DNA from: an uncultured Caryophanales bacterium
GTDB taxonomy: Bacteria; Bacillota_I; Bacilli_A; RFN20; CAG-449
Assembly: GCA_945929875.1 (NCBI GenBank)
Contig: CAMEOO010000006.1
Location: 1 to 49,328, forward strand
Length of the DNA: 49,328 nucleotides
Direction: 5' to 3'
Of this stretch, positions 42,206-49,328 are shown piece after piece (the first letter of the stretch is position 1; every line of letters starts with the position of its first letter). Below the pieces are notes generated by a model. That model searched no databases, was not told where the DNA came from, and was given only the letters and a program-made list of their open reading frames with translations. The position numbers and the translations under genes were made by a program.

Positions 42206-43855
42206 TTAAAAGATCAAAGTGAATTTAGTCCCTTTATTTAGTTTACTTTCTAAGAATATTTTTATGTTGTTATTAATGCAAATGTGTTTGACGATCGCAA
42301 GTCCAAGTCCGGTCCCACCCATTTCTTTAGATTTAGCTTTATCAACTTGATAAAATCTTTCAAAGACTCTAGTTTGATCTTCTTCAGATATGCCAATTCC
42401 AGAATCTTCAATTATTAGAGATTTATTTTGCTTATTGATAGAAATAACGATTCTTCCTTCTTTTTTATTATATTTAATCGCGTTTTCAATTAAGTTTTTA
42501 ACTAATTCGTATAAATCTTCCCGATTAATATAAATAGATAAATCTGTATAGTATGTTTCTACTTTAATATTTTTTTCTTCAATTAGTTGAGAGTAGCTGT
42601 TTAGTACTTCTTGACATATTTGATATAAGAGAATATTTTCCTTATCTAATTTTATTTGTGTTTCTAATTTTGATAATTCAAGCATTTCAATGATAATTTG
42701 ATTCATTCTTTTAGCTTCTCTAATAGTTTTAGTGGTCGCGGATTCAATTTCTTCTTCGTCGGTGATAATCCCCTCTTTAATCATTTGTTGATATCCAATG
42801 ATGGATGTCAAAGGGCTTTTTAGTTCATGAGAAGCATTTGCGAAAAAGTCTTCTTTCATCTTTTCAATTTTCTTTTCACTAGTGATATTCATAGCAACAA
42901 GAGAAATAGAAAAATCAAATTCTTCATTATCAAAAATGGAAATATTTAATAAATATGTTTCGTTCTTAAATGCATATAAATATCTTGCTTCTTGCTTATT
43001 TTCATACACTTTATTTATAATTTGAATCAACTCGCCAGAAAATAAATAAGAATAATCATTATTTATTACCATTTCATAGGACCGTTCAAAGATATCGCAC
43101 GCTTTTAAATTAATTAATACAATTTTTTTATTTTTATCGATAACAACAAGTGGTTGCTCCATATGATTGATTATGTGATTTAGTTTTCTTTTTTCAAGAT
43201 CGATAGTTTCAATTTTTGAATTGATCAAAGATCTTACTTTTTCAATTTCTTCTTCTAGTTTTGTGATGTTATCTTTATAGTCATTTACATCATCATCAAC
43301 AATTTTTGCAAGGGAATTAACGCTGTCGTTAATTGGCTTTAAGATTTTATTTGAAGTTTTTACAATTGCAATAATTGAAGCTAAAGATAAAACCACTAAA
43401 AGGATGCTACCATAAAGAATCAATGAATTAGTCACTTCATTAACGAGAGTCTCCGCCATGGAGATTCGGATGTATACATTATTTTCAAACCCAGCGATAT
43501 ATACCATTTTCTTTTTTAAGGTATTTGAATAACGATAATATATATTTCCCAAATTTTTAAGTTCAGGACGAGATAAATGGTTTTCTTCACTTTCTTTTTT
43601 ACTGTCGTAAAGAACATTTCCTTCCGGAGAAATAAAAGTGATTCTAATCGAAGAGTCGACTAAATAAATCTCATTCGCGGATTCTTCGTAATTATTTCCA
43701 TCAAAATGATTTTCTACGATATATAAATAATTGGTTATTTCTTTTTTTACCTTATCTTTATTAATTGAATCCACGATTAAAAAAGAAGCTATTAAAAAAG
43801 TTAGCATCGTAAATAATAAAATAATGGTATTAATTAATATATATTTTTTCTTCAT
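42206..43855 (-). CDS. phoR: Sensor histidine kinase PhoR
   Basis: 549 residues. TM1 (~7-28), an extracytoplasmic sensor (~30-145), TM2 (~147-168), a HAMP-like/coiled region, a PAS domain (~225-325, LVVIDKNKKIVLIN), then the kinase: H-box NASHELKSPLTS (~343), N-box NLIENAIKYN, G1 DSGIGI, F-box RVFERFY, G2 GGTGLGLAIVKH. This is the PhoR layout of Bacillota; it phosphorylates PhoP under phosphate limitation. Its ATG overlaps the phoP stop by four bases (ATGA). It is the last gene of the pst-pho operon; no good terminator follows. Confidence 0.92.
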   Translation of the reverse strand: MKKKYILINTIILLFTMLTFLIASFLIVDSINKDKVKKEITNYLYIVENHFDGNNYEESANEIYLVDSSIRITFISPEGNVLYDSKKESEENHLSRPELKNLGNIYYRYSNTLKKKMVYIAGFENNVYIRISMAETLVNEVTNSLILYGSILLVVLSLASIIAIVKTSNKILKPINDSVNSLAKIVDDDVNDYKDNITKLEEEIEKVRSLINSKIETIDLEKRKLNHIINHMEQPLVVIDKNKKIVLINLKACDIFERSYEMVINNDYSYLFSGELIQIINKVYENKQEARYLYAFKNETYLLNISIFDNEEFDFSISLVAMNITSEKKIEKMKEDFFANASHELKSPLTSIIGYQQMIKEGIITDEEEIESATTKTIREAKRMNQIIIEMLELSKLETQIKLDKENILLYQICQEVLNSYSQLIEEKNIKVETYYTDLSIYINREDLYELVKNLIENAIKYNKKEGRIVISINKQNKSLIIEDSGIGISEEDQTRVFERFYQVDKAKSKEMGGTGLGLAIVKHICINNNIKIFLESKLNKGTKFTLIF

Positions 43856-44517
43856 ATCTTAATTTTATAGCCTACCCCGTGAACTGTTTGAATAATTCCT
43901 TCGTTTTCACATTTTTGTCTAATTGACTTAATATGCATATCTACAGTTCTACTTTGATAAGAGGAAGATTCTCCCCAAAGAGTTTCTAGTATCGTATCTC
44001 TTGATACGACTTCATTAACATTTTCTAAAAGAAGTTTCATTATTTCAAATTCTTTATTAGTTAAATCGATTAACTTATTTCTATAAGTAAAAGTATGTTT
44101 ATTAACATCTAATTCCATATCTTCCACTTTGAAGATATCTTTCTTTTTGAATCTTCTAAAATGAGCGTTAACTCTCGACATTAATTCTAAGATATCAAAT
44201 GGTTTTTCAATATAATCATCCGCGCCTAAATCTAATCCTTCAACTTTATCAAGAACCATTCTATTCGCGGAAATGATAATAATTGGAACATTATCGTATA
44301 TTGAATTAGATCTTAGCATTTGAAGGACTTCTCTACCAGGAATATCAGGTAGCATCATGTCTAGAAGAATCATATTAGGAATTTTTTCTTGAATCCGTTT
44401 TAAAAATGAGGTGGAATCAAAAAATGATTCTACTTCATAACCTTGCTTAGTTAATGTTTTGTTAATAATTTTTGAAATATCTTTATCGTCTTCAAGAGAA
44501 TATATTGTAAGTGGCAT
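43852..44517 (-). CDS. phoP: Response regulator PhoP (OmpR family)
   Basis: 221 residues. Receiver domain: acidic pair SLEDDKD, phospho-acceptor Asp in ILLDMMLPD (~53), conserved Lys in DDYIEKPFD. C-terminal winged helix: LTNKEFEIMKLLLEN, RTVDMHIKSIRQK, VHGVGYKI. It should bind TTTACA-type repeats such as those upstream of pstS and activate this operon. RBS AAGGAGG, start 10 bases after phoU. Confidence 0.93.
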   Translation of the reverse strand: MPLTIYSLEDDKDISKIINKTLTKQGYEVESFFDSTSFLKRIQEKIPNMILLDMMLPDIPGREVLQMLRSNSIYDNVPIIIISANRMVLDKVEGLDLGADDYIEKPFDILELMSRVNAHFRRFKKKDIFKVEDMELDVNKHTFTYRNKLIDLTNKEFEIMKLLLENVNEVVSRDTILETLWGESSSYQSRTVDMHIKSIRQKCENEGIIQTVHGVGYKIKI

Positions 44518-44527
44518 ACTTCCTCCT

Positions 44528-45169
44528 TTAGAATATCATCTTATCCTTATGAAAACCGCTGGAAATATAGATAACCCATTCTGCAACATTTACAGCGTGG
44601 TCAGCAATTCTCTCTATATATTTTATCATTAATGTCATATAGATAGCAAAGGAAGGAACACAATTTCCTTTTTCTGTTTCATTAATTAAGTAAGATATTA
44701 TTTGATCGTAAGACTCATCGATAATATCGTCTTTTTTTATAACTTCACTTGCTAATTTATCATCTTTATTAACAAAGCTATTTACGGAGTCGTGGACCAT
44801 TTCAAGAGCTAAGTCGACTGTTGAATCAAAATTAGGGATTTCAATAGATTTCACTCCCACTAATTTTCTTGAAAAAGTAGCGATATCTTCTGCGTGATCA
44901 CCTAGTCTTTCTAAGTCTTCAACTAGTTTTAAAATTCCAGTGACTACTCTTAAATCTTTTGCGTATGGTCGTTCTTTAATCATGATATCTAAGCACATCT
45001 CTTCAATCAGTCTTTCGTGCATATCAACCACATCATCGTTGATTAACTCATATTTTTCTTCATCAAATTCCTTATATAATCCAATCGCATATTTTAAATT
45101 AGTCTCGACGACATCTGCCATTTTAAAGACCATTTGAGTTAAGTGTTCAATTTCTTTTTCTAATTTCAT
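44528..45169 (-). CDS. phoU: Phosphate signalling regulator PhoU
   Basis: 213 residues, all-helical, with two three-helix PhoU repeats and the acidic E/D..D motifs that bind metal clusters (LERLGDHAEDIATFSRK and IERIADHAVNVAEWVIYI). PhoU couples the Pst transporter to PhoR and damps the response when phosphate is plentiful. RBS AGGAG; 11 bases after pstB. Confidence 0.95.
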   Translation of the reverse strand: MKLEKEIEHLTQMVFKMADVVETNLKYAIGLYKEFDEEKYELINDDVVDMHERLIEEMCLDIMIKERPYAKDLRVVTGILKLVEDLERLGDHAEDIATFSRKLVGVKSIEIPNFDSTVDLALEMVHDSVNSFVNKDDKLASEVIKKDDIIDESYDQIISYLINETEKGNCVPSFAIYMTLMIKYIERIADHAVNVAEWVIYISSGFHKDKMIF

Positions 45170-45180
45170 AAATATTTCTC

Positions 45181-45939
45181 CTATCCAAATCTACCAGTAA
45201 TGTAATCTTCTGTCTTTTTATTCTTCGGATTTTTAAATAATTCTGAAGTTTCCCCATATTCAACGATTTCACCTAACATGAAAAATGCCGTGTAATCGCT
45301 AATTCTGGTTGCTTGTTGCATGTTGTGAGTAACGATAACTATCGTATATTCTTCTTTTAGTTTGTCGATCAATTCTTCGATTTTTAAAGTGGCAATTGGA
45401 TCTAATGCACTTGTTGGTTCATCCATCAAAATGACGTTTGGATGCATGGCGATGGCTCTTGCGATACATAGCCTTTGTTGCTGCCCTCCTGATAAAGATA
45501 AAGCAGAATCTTTTAATCGATCGGATATTTCATCATAAAGCGCCGCTTTTTTTAAAGAATCGATCACAATCTCTGAGAGAATTTTTTTATTTTTTATCCC
45601 TTGGCAACGTGGCCCATAAGCCACATTATCAAAAATAGACATTGGAAAAGGATTTGGATTTTGAAATACCATTCCTACATTTGTCCTTAAACTCATTGGA
45701 TTAAGAGAAAAAACATCGTTATCTATATAATTGATCGTTCCAGTAATCTTACAATTATCTATTAAGTCATTCATTCTATTTAAACATCTTAATAGAGTTG
45801 ATTTTCCACATCCCGAAGGCCCGATAAAAGCCGTAATCTTATTCTTATAGATATCTAAATTAACATCTTTTAAAACATGCTTTTCTCCATAAGATAAATT
45901 TAAATTTTCAATATGAAACACAATACTATTTTCACTCAT
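45181..45939 (-). CDS. pstB: Phosphate ABC transporter ATPase PstB
   Basis: 252 residues. Walker [21 protein letters not shown] is the hallmark of PstB, with Q-loop [21 protein letters not shown], signature LSGGQQQR, Walker [13 protein letters not shown] and switch IVTHNMQQA. Powers phosphate import through PstC/PstA. Start overlaps the pstA stop by four bases. RBS GAGGT. Confidence 0.97.
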   Translation of the reverse strand: MSENSIVFHIENLNLSYGEKHVLKDVNLDIYKNKITAFIGPSGCGKSTLLRCLNRMNDLIDNCKITGTINYIDNDVFSLNPMSLRTNVGMVFQNPNPFPMSIFDNVAYGPRCQGIKNKKILSEIVIDSLKKAALYDEISDRLKDSALSLSGGQQQRLCIARAIAMHPNVILMDEPTSALDPIATLKIEELIDKLKEEYTIVIVTHNMQQATRISDYTAFFMLGEIVEYGETSELFKNPKNKKTEDYITGRFG

Positions 45940-47159
45940 GATTTTACCTCAAATCTATTTAGTTTTTTACTAACTAACTTTACTAAAACATTTAATACCA
46001 AGACGATGATAATAATTAAAATACTAATTGCACACGCTTGTTCATAATTAGGGTTTTCACCAGAAAGCACGCTCCAAATATGAACTGCAAGAGTCGTTGA
46101 TGAACCAGTTAAGGAAATGCTATCTTTAATCGAGCTACCTATTGCAAAGATCAATGCGGCACTTTCCCCTATAATTCTACCAAGAGCAAGTAGAGTAGAA
46201 GTTAAAATCCCTGGAATAGAATTTGGAAGTATCACTTTCATAATCGTTTGAGTTTGACTTGCCCCTAAAGCTAAAGAAGCGTGAGTATATGATTTAGGTA
46301 TGGCTCTTAATGATTCTTCGCAAGTTCTAATAATTGTAGGAAGAAGCATAATAGTCATCGTTAAAGCACCTGAAATGATGTTTCCACCACTAGAAGAAGT
46401 CACACCATTTACAATTGGAATAAAGACGATAACTCCCACTAAACCAAAGATAATTGAAGGAATACCGCTAGTCATATCGATAAATGATCTAATTATTTTT
46501 GTCAGTTTGTTATCTTTAGCAAATTGACTTAAATAAAGAGAAGCAATTATTCCAAGAGGTAGAGAAATAATTAAGGTCAAAAATATTAAATATAGCGTCG
46601 TAAGTAAAGATCCTCTTATTCCCCCACCCATAGTTGCATAATATAGTTCATTTATTTGATATGAATTATCTAATGCGTCAACGATAGCTTGAGAGCCATA
46701 TTTTGCGCTGATGATTGATCTTTCACCATTTGTATTAACCATTTGTATCCTTTTAATTATTTGGCCTTTTAGTACTAGTATTCTTTCATTAGTGTTTTGA
46801 TCTAAAGCGTTCTTTAATGGCGATAGATTATCAATATAAACAATTTTTACTACTGGATTGTTTTCTAAATCTTTAGAATCTTTTAACCCAATTCCCCACA
46901 CTTTTGAATAATAGATATCATTCCCATCTTCTAAAGAAAAAGTAAGCTCTTCATTAGTTTCACACTTTGCAAAATATGCTTCTTCATAATAATTTGAAGT
47001 GATAGTTTTCCATGATAAACTCTTAGCTCCATTTGAAAAAATAAAAGTTAATAACACAATTAAAATAACAATTCCAAAAGAAGAGAATATGTAGGTTATT
47101 CCATTTAATAAGATATCTTTAATTTTTCTTATTTTTAGTTTCTTTTCATTATTGTCCAT
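45936..47159 (-). CDS. pstA: Phosphate ABC transporter permease PstA with large extracytoplasmic insert
   Basis: 407 residues, about 110-120 longer than usual PstA (about 280-300). The extra part lies between TM1 (~20-43) and the permease core that begins near 175: residues ~48-170 are hydrophilic ([33 protein letters not shown]), so should lie outside the membrane. The core is normal: helices, then [20 protein letters not shown] (the EAA loop that contacts PstB) and [15 protein letters not shown]. It overlaps pstC by 11 bases. The insert may contact the unusual PstS. Confidence 0.93.
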   Translation of the reverse strand: MDNNEKKLKIRKIKDILLNGITYIFSSFGIVILIVLLTFIFSNGAKSLSWKTITSNYYEEAYFAKCETNEELTFSLEDGNDIYYSKVWGIGLKDSKDLENNPVVKIVYIDNLSPLKNALDQNTNERILVLKGQIIKRIQMVNTNGERSIISAKYGSQAIVDALDNSYQINELYYATMGGGIRGSLLTTLYLIFLTLIISLPLGIIASLYLSQFAKDNKLTKIIRSFIDMTSGIPSIIFGLVGVIVFIPIVNGVTSSSGGNIISGALTMTIMLLPTIIRTCEESLRAIPKSYTHASLALGASQTQTIMKVILPNSIPGILTSTLLALGRIIGESAALIFAIGSSIKDSISLTGSSTTLAVHIWSVLSGENPNYEQACAISILIIIIVLVLNVLVKLVSKKLNRFEVKS

Positions 47160-48096
47160 AACGTTTACCGATTCTATTATTTATGAAATTTAAAAGGAAA
47201 TTAGTGACTAAAATTATTATAATCAATAACACTCCTACGCTAAACCTAATATCGTAATCTAACCCAGAAGTTTCGTGGATAGAATTAAGCATTGTCGAGG
47301 TCAAGGTTCTAGTTATATCAAAAGGATTAAAGCTAGGTCCTGATCCAGCATTACCACAAACCATGCTAACTGCTGTTGCTTCTCCAAGAGCTCTTCCTAC
47401 TCCAAGAATGATTCCAGAAAAAATACCTGATCTAGCACTGGTTAACACTACTTTAAAATTTGTTTGAGTTTTACTTGCGCCTAAAGCTAAAGAACCTTCA
47501 ATAAATTTCTTGTCAACAGCGTTTATTGAAGTGTTAGAGACCATCGTAATTGTAGGTATAATCATTATTGCTAAAACAATTGCCGCGGATAAACTAGATA
47601 TTCCACCTGCACTTTGATAGTTGAATAAAGATGATAAATTTTTTACAAATTTAGTAATTATTCCCATTCCAAATAGGCCAAATATTACCGAAGGAATACT
47701 AGCTAATATTTCTATGGCATAATTTAATACCTTCGATATTTTTTTAGGGGCTATTTTACATATAAATAAACTAGATAAAATCGATACTGGAATTGCAATA
47801 ACTAAAGCCATAAGAGTGACAAAAATAGTATTGATTATAACAAAGCCAGCGCCATAATTATTTGGGCTAACAAACCAAGTAGTTCCAAATAAGAATTTAA
47901 AAAAATTAACGCTATAAGATCCTTCACCAATTTGATATTTTTTAACAAAAGGAGTTATACCTTTAATTAGAATAAAGAATGTAATAAAAACTATTATAGA
48001 AGCGCAAAAAATAGTAATTGCCATGAAAATTAGCCTTACTATTTTATCTTGCATAGTTTTTCTTTTTATTCTTTTATTAGTTGAATCACTATTCAT
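47149..48096 (-). CDS. pstC: Phosphate ABC transporter permease PstC
   Basis: 315 residues with six helices. PstC-type segments: TTWFVSPNNYGAGFVIINT, IPVSILSSLFI, LASIPSVIFGLFG, EAA loop GASKTQTNFKVVLTSARSGI, and GRALGEATAVSMVCGN. It forms the membrane channel with PstA. It starts five bases after pstS. Confidence 0.95.
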   Translation of the reverse strand: MNSDSTNKRIKRKTMQDKIVRLIFMAITIFCASIIVFITFFILIKGITPFVKKYQIGEGSYSVNFFKFLFGTTWFVSPNNYGAGFVIINTIFVTLMALVIAIPVSILSSLFICKIAPKKISKVLNYAIEILASIPSVIFGLFGMGIITKFVKNLSSLFNYQSAGGISSLSAAIVLAIMIIPTITMVSNTSINAVDKKFIEGSLALGASKTQTNFKVVLTSARSGIFSGIILGVGRALGEATAVSMVCGNAGSGPSFNPFDITRTLTSTMLNSIHETSGLDYDIRFSVGVLLIIIILVTNFLLNFINNRIGKRYGQ

Positions 48097-48101
48097 AAAA
48101 T

Positions 48102-49022
48102 TTACTTAACTTCGCTCCATTTTGTATAGGTTCCATCGTAAATTTTCTTTAATTGATCTTTAGTAATAGAGTTTATACTATTTGATTTATTTACTACCGC
48201 GACAATTGCATCAATGCACATTTTACCTTTTAAAGACTCATCCATTGGTTCAGAATCATTTTTAAATTCTCTTGAAGCAAAAGCTAAATCGCATGCGTTT
48301 ACTCCATCTTTTTCGCTACCATTAGTTCTTTTGTATGCATCTCCTGAACCAGTAGGATTATGTTCATAAACAAAGTTTCCACATTTTGCAGAAAATTCAT
48401 TTAACAAATTAGAAACGATGCTTTTAACTGAAGTAGATCCTCCAACAACTATAGTAACTTTACTATTGTCTTTGCTTGCAATATCATAGTTATCTTTTAT
48501 TTCTTCCCATGATTTATCGCTATTACTATTTTCTACAATTCCCCCGTGTTCTTGAATTGTAGATTTTCCTTCAATAGTTCCCATGTAAGAGATAAACGCT
48601 TCTACGATTTCTTTTTTAGCTACATCGGAATAACTTTCTCTTATACAATAATTAAAGTTTCTTGTTAATTGATAAGTTCCATTTAGAACGTTTTCTTCAC
48701 TAGGAACAACACCTTCATATGTTAACCCTTTTAAAGATGATTCCTTTAATGAAGAAAGAGAAATGTAACCGATTCCGTTTTCATCTTGTTTTACTCCGCT
48801 GATCATCGTATCATTTCCAGATACTTCAACATAACCTTTCGCTAATAAAGAATTGTCCTTCTTTGCGTCATTAAATCCAATTCCTTCAAAAAAACCTTCT
48901 CTTGTTCCACTAGTAGTGTCTCTTGTATAAACCTTAATTAGTGCTTCTTTATTACATGAGCCCATCGTTAAGAATAATCCTAATGAGCAGCCTAGCATTA
49001 AGATATTTTTTATTTTTTTCAT
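48102..49022 (-). CDS. pstS: Phosphate-binding lipoprotein PstS, domain halves in permuted order
   Basis: 306 residues from ATG 49022 (RBS GGAGG). Signal peptide with lipobox TMGSC; Cys23 anchors it outside. In ordinary PstS the order is GST..., SR, VVVN, ITNW, then R..SGTR.AF and a closing helix. Here residues ~30-165 carry the usual second half first (YTRDTTSGTREGFFEG, GYISLSSL, FISYMGTIEGKSTI). Residues ~188-306 carry the usual first half last (VVGGSTSVKSIV, FASREFK, IVAVVNKSNSI, IYDGTYTKWSEV). The motifs are intact, so phosphate binding is likely, but the chain appears circularly permuted. It heads the pst-pho operon. Confidence 0.9.
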   Translation of the reverse strand: MKKIKNILMLGCSLGLFLTMGSCNKEALIKVYTRDTTSGTREGFFEGIGFNDAKKDNSLLAKGYVEVSGNDTMISGVKQDENGIGYISLSSLKESSLKGLTYEGVVPSEENVLNGTYQLTRNFNYCIRESYSDVAKKEIVEAFISYMGTIEGKSTIQEHGGIVENSNSDKSWEEIKDNYDIASKDNSKVTIVVGGSTSVKSIVSNLLNEFSAKCGNFVYEHNPTGSGDAYKRTNGSEKDGVNACDLAFASREFKNDSEPMDESLKGKMCIDAIVAVVNKSNSINSITKDQLKKIYDGTYTKWSEVK

Positions 49023-49080
49023 TTTAATTTCCTCCATCGACACATAAATTTTAATACGAATAAAAAAAATAAATCCTACA

Positions 49081-49113
49081 TGTCAATGTAAAAAAATGTA
49101 AAATAAAAGTAAA
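49081..49113 (-). promoter_or_regulatory. Pho-box-like repeats and -35 of the pst-pho operon
   Basis: Minus strand TTTACT (49113-49108), TTTACA (49102-49097) and TTTACA (49092-49087), spaced 11 and 10 bp, then TTGACA (49086-49081) as a -35. This matches the TT(A/T)ACA repeat pattern bound by PhoP in Bacillus. The -10 (near 49058-49064) is poor, as expected of an activated promoter. Confidence 0.75.
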
Positions 49114-49328
49114 TTTATATATTATTTTTTCATTATACGAAAACATGAATTAATATCGAAAAAGTGTAAAAATTGGGAGAAGATCCATGATCTTTTACCC
49201 TTGAAAATCTAAATCCTTTATGCTAAATTATAGTTGATGATGTGAATGGTAAGCAAATTATTGCTTATCATTCTTCTTATCTTTGGAGAAATAATGATTT
49301 TATAAAAATTGAAAAACATCAAAAAAAG
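49114..49328 (+). other. Upstream region with a possible partial coding fragment at the window edge
   Basis: Past the Pho boxes I see no gene until 49233, from where a plus-strand frame stays open to the window edge (VDDVNGKQIIAYHSSYLW...). It follows an in-frame TAA at 49224-49226 and has no RBS or ATG. It could be a fragment of a transposase or other decayed gene; the part visible is too short to name. Confidence 0.3.

Noticed and set aside
1-49328. CRISPR array
   Set aside because: I looked for regularly spaced short repeats on both strands. The repeats found are a coding repeat, a pair of 65 bp copies and small palindromes; none has the repeat-spacer pattern.

Overview
The window is AT-rich throughout, uses the standard genetic code (TGA is a stop, Trp is TGG) and has strong AGGAGG-type ribosome binding sites. 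Genes are tightly packed and many overlap. Gene content includes a Bacillus-like tmRNA, a PerR/rubrerythrin pair, D-lactate dehydrogenase, heterodimeric ABC exporters, zinc-ribbon membrane proteins and a pst-pho operon with TTTACA repeats. This suggests an uncultured low-GC member of the Bacillota (Bacilli, in the Erysipelotrichales/Acholeplasma/RF39-type neighbourhood), probably an anaerobic or microaerotolerant gut fermenter. The placement is an inference from gene style, not from a marker tree.

Layout. 1-4011 (+): a decayed recombinase fragment, a CDF-type transporter, and a three-gene SPFH/zinc-ribbon membrane module resembling Bacillus YdjI/YdjG but without PspA. 4092-11760 (-): one long operon from a strong promoter at 11781-11809: a repeat-bearing single-span surface protein, an MscS channel, a flavodoxin-ferredoxin protein, an AEC carrier and D-lactate dehydrogenase. 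It ends at a two-sided terminator. 12100-17415 (-): an XRE regulator with operator-like repeats and a very large SWIM-SNF2 helicase. 17604-20285 (+): a fused ABC ATPase/FtsX-like permease. 20287-23106 (-): a membrane protein ending in an ASCH domain, a TraX-like membrane protein and a P-loop kinase.

23269-26250 is an insertion-sequence graveyard: a frameshifted IS1634-like transposase, an AAA/DUF4143 ATPase, a chimera of an IS21-type left end with the tail of another DDE transposase, and a second, inverted IS21 left end with a broken istA. 26303-29367 (-): a TrmB-family regulator, an MFS carrier and an SGNH hydrolase, overlapping as one operon. Two degenerate copies of a ~65 bp repeat lie upstream. 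29923-30846 (-): a lipoprotein. 31295-31668 (-): tmRNA. 31860-35399 (+): thyA, folA, a DegV protein and an ATP-grasp protein. 35623-37651 (-): two small genes, then rubrerythrin and a PerR-like regulator whose promoter contains a Fur-type palindrome. 37735-41792 (-): a MarR regulator and a heterodimeric ABC exporter, with the same 15 bp palindrome at two sites. 42206-49022 (-): pstS-pstC-pstA-pstB-phoU-phoP-phoR, the phosphate uptake and signalling operon, preceded by Pho-box-like repeats.

The most unusual items are: a PstS whose two halves are in reversed (circularly permuted) order, next to a PstA with a large external insert; a tmRNA tag predicted to end Ala-Ala-Cys; the membrane-tethered ASCH protein; the twin MarR operators; the conserved terminator-like hairpin in the IS21 leader; and a 642 bp repeat in the surface protein that is almost free of mutations. 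I found no CRISPR array, tRNA, rRNA or prophage. I do not see a clear new defence system.
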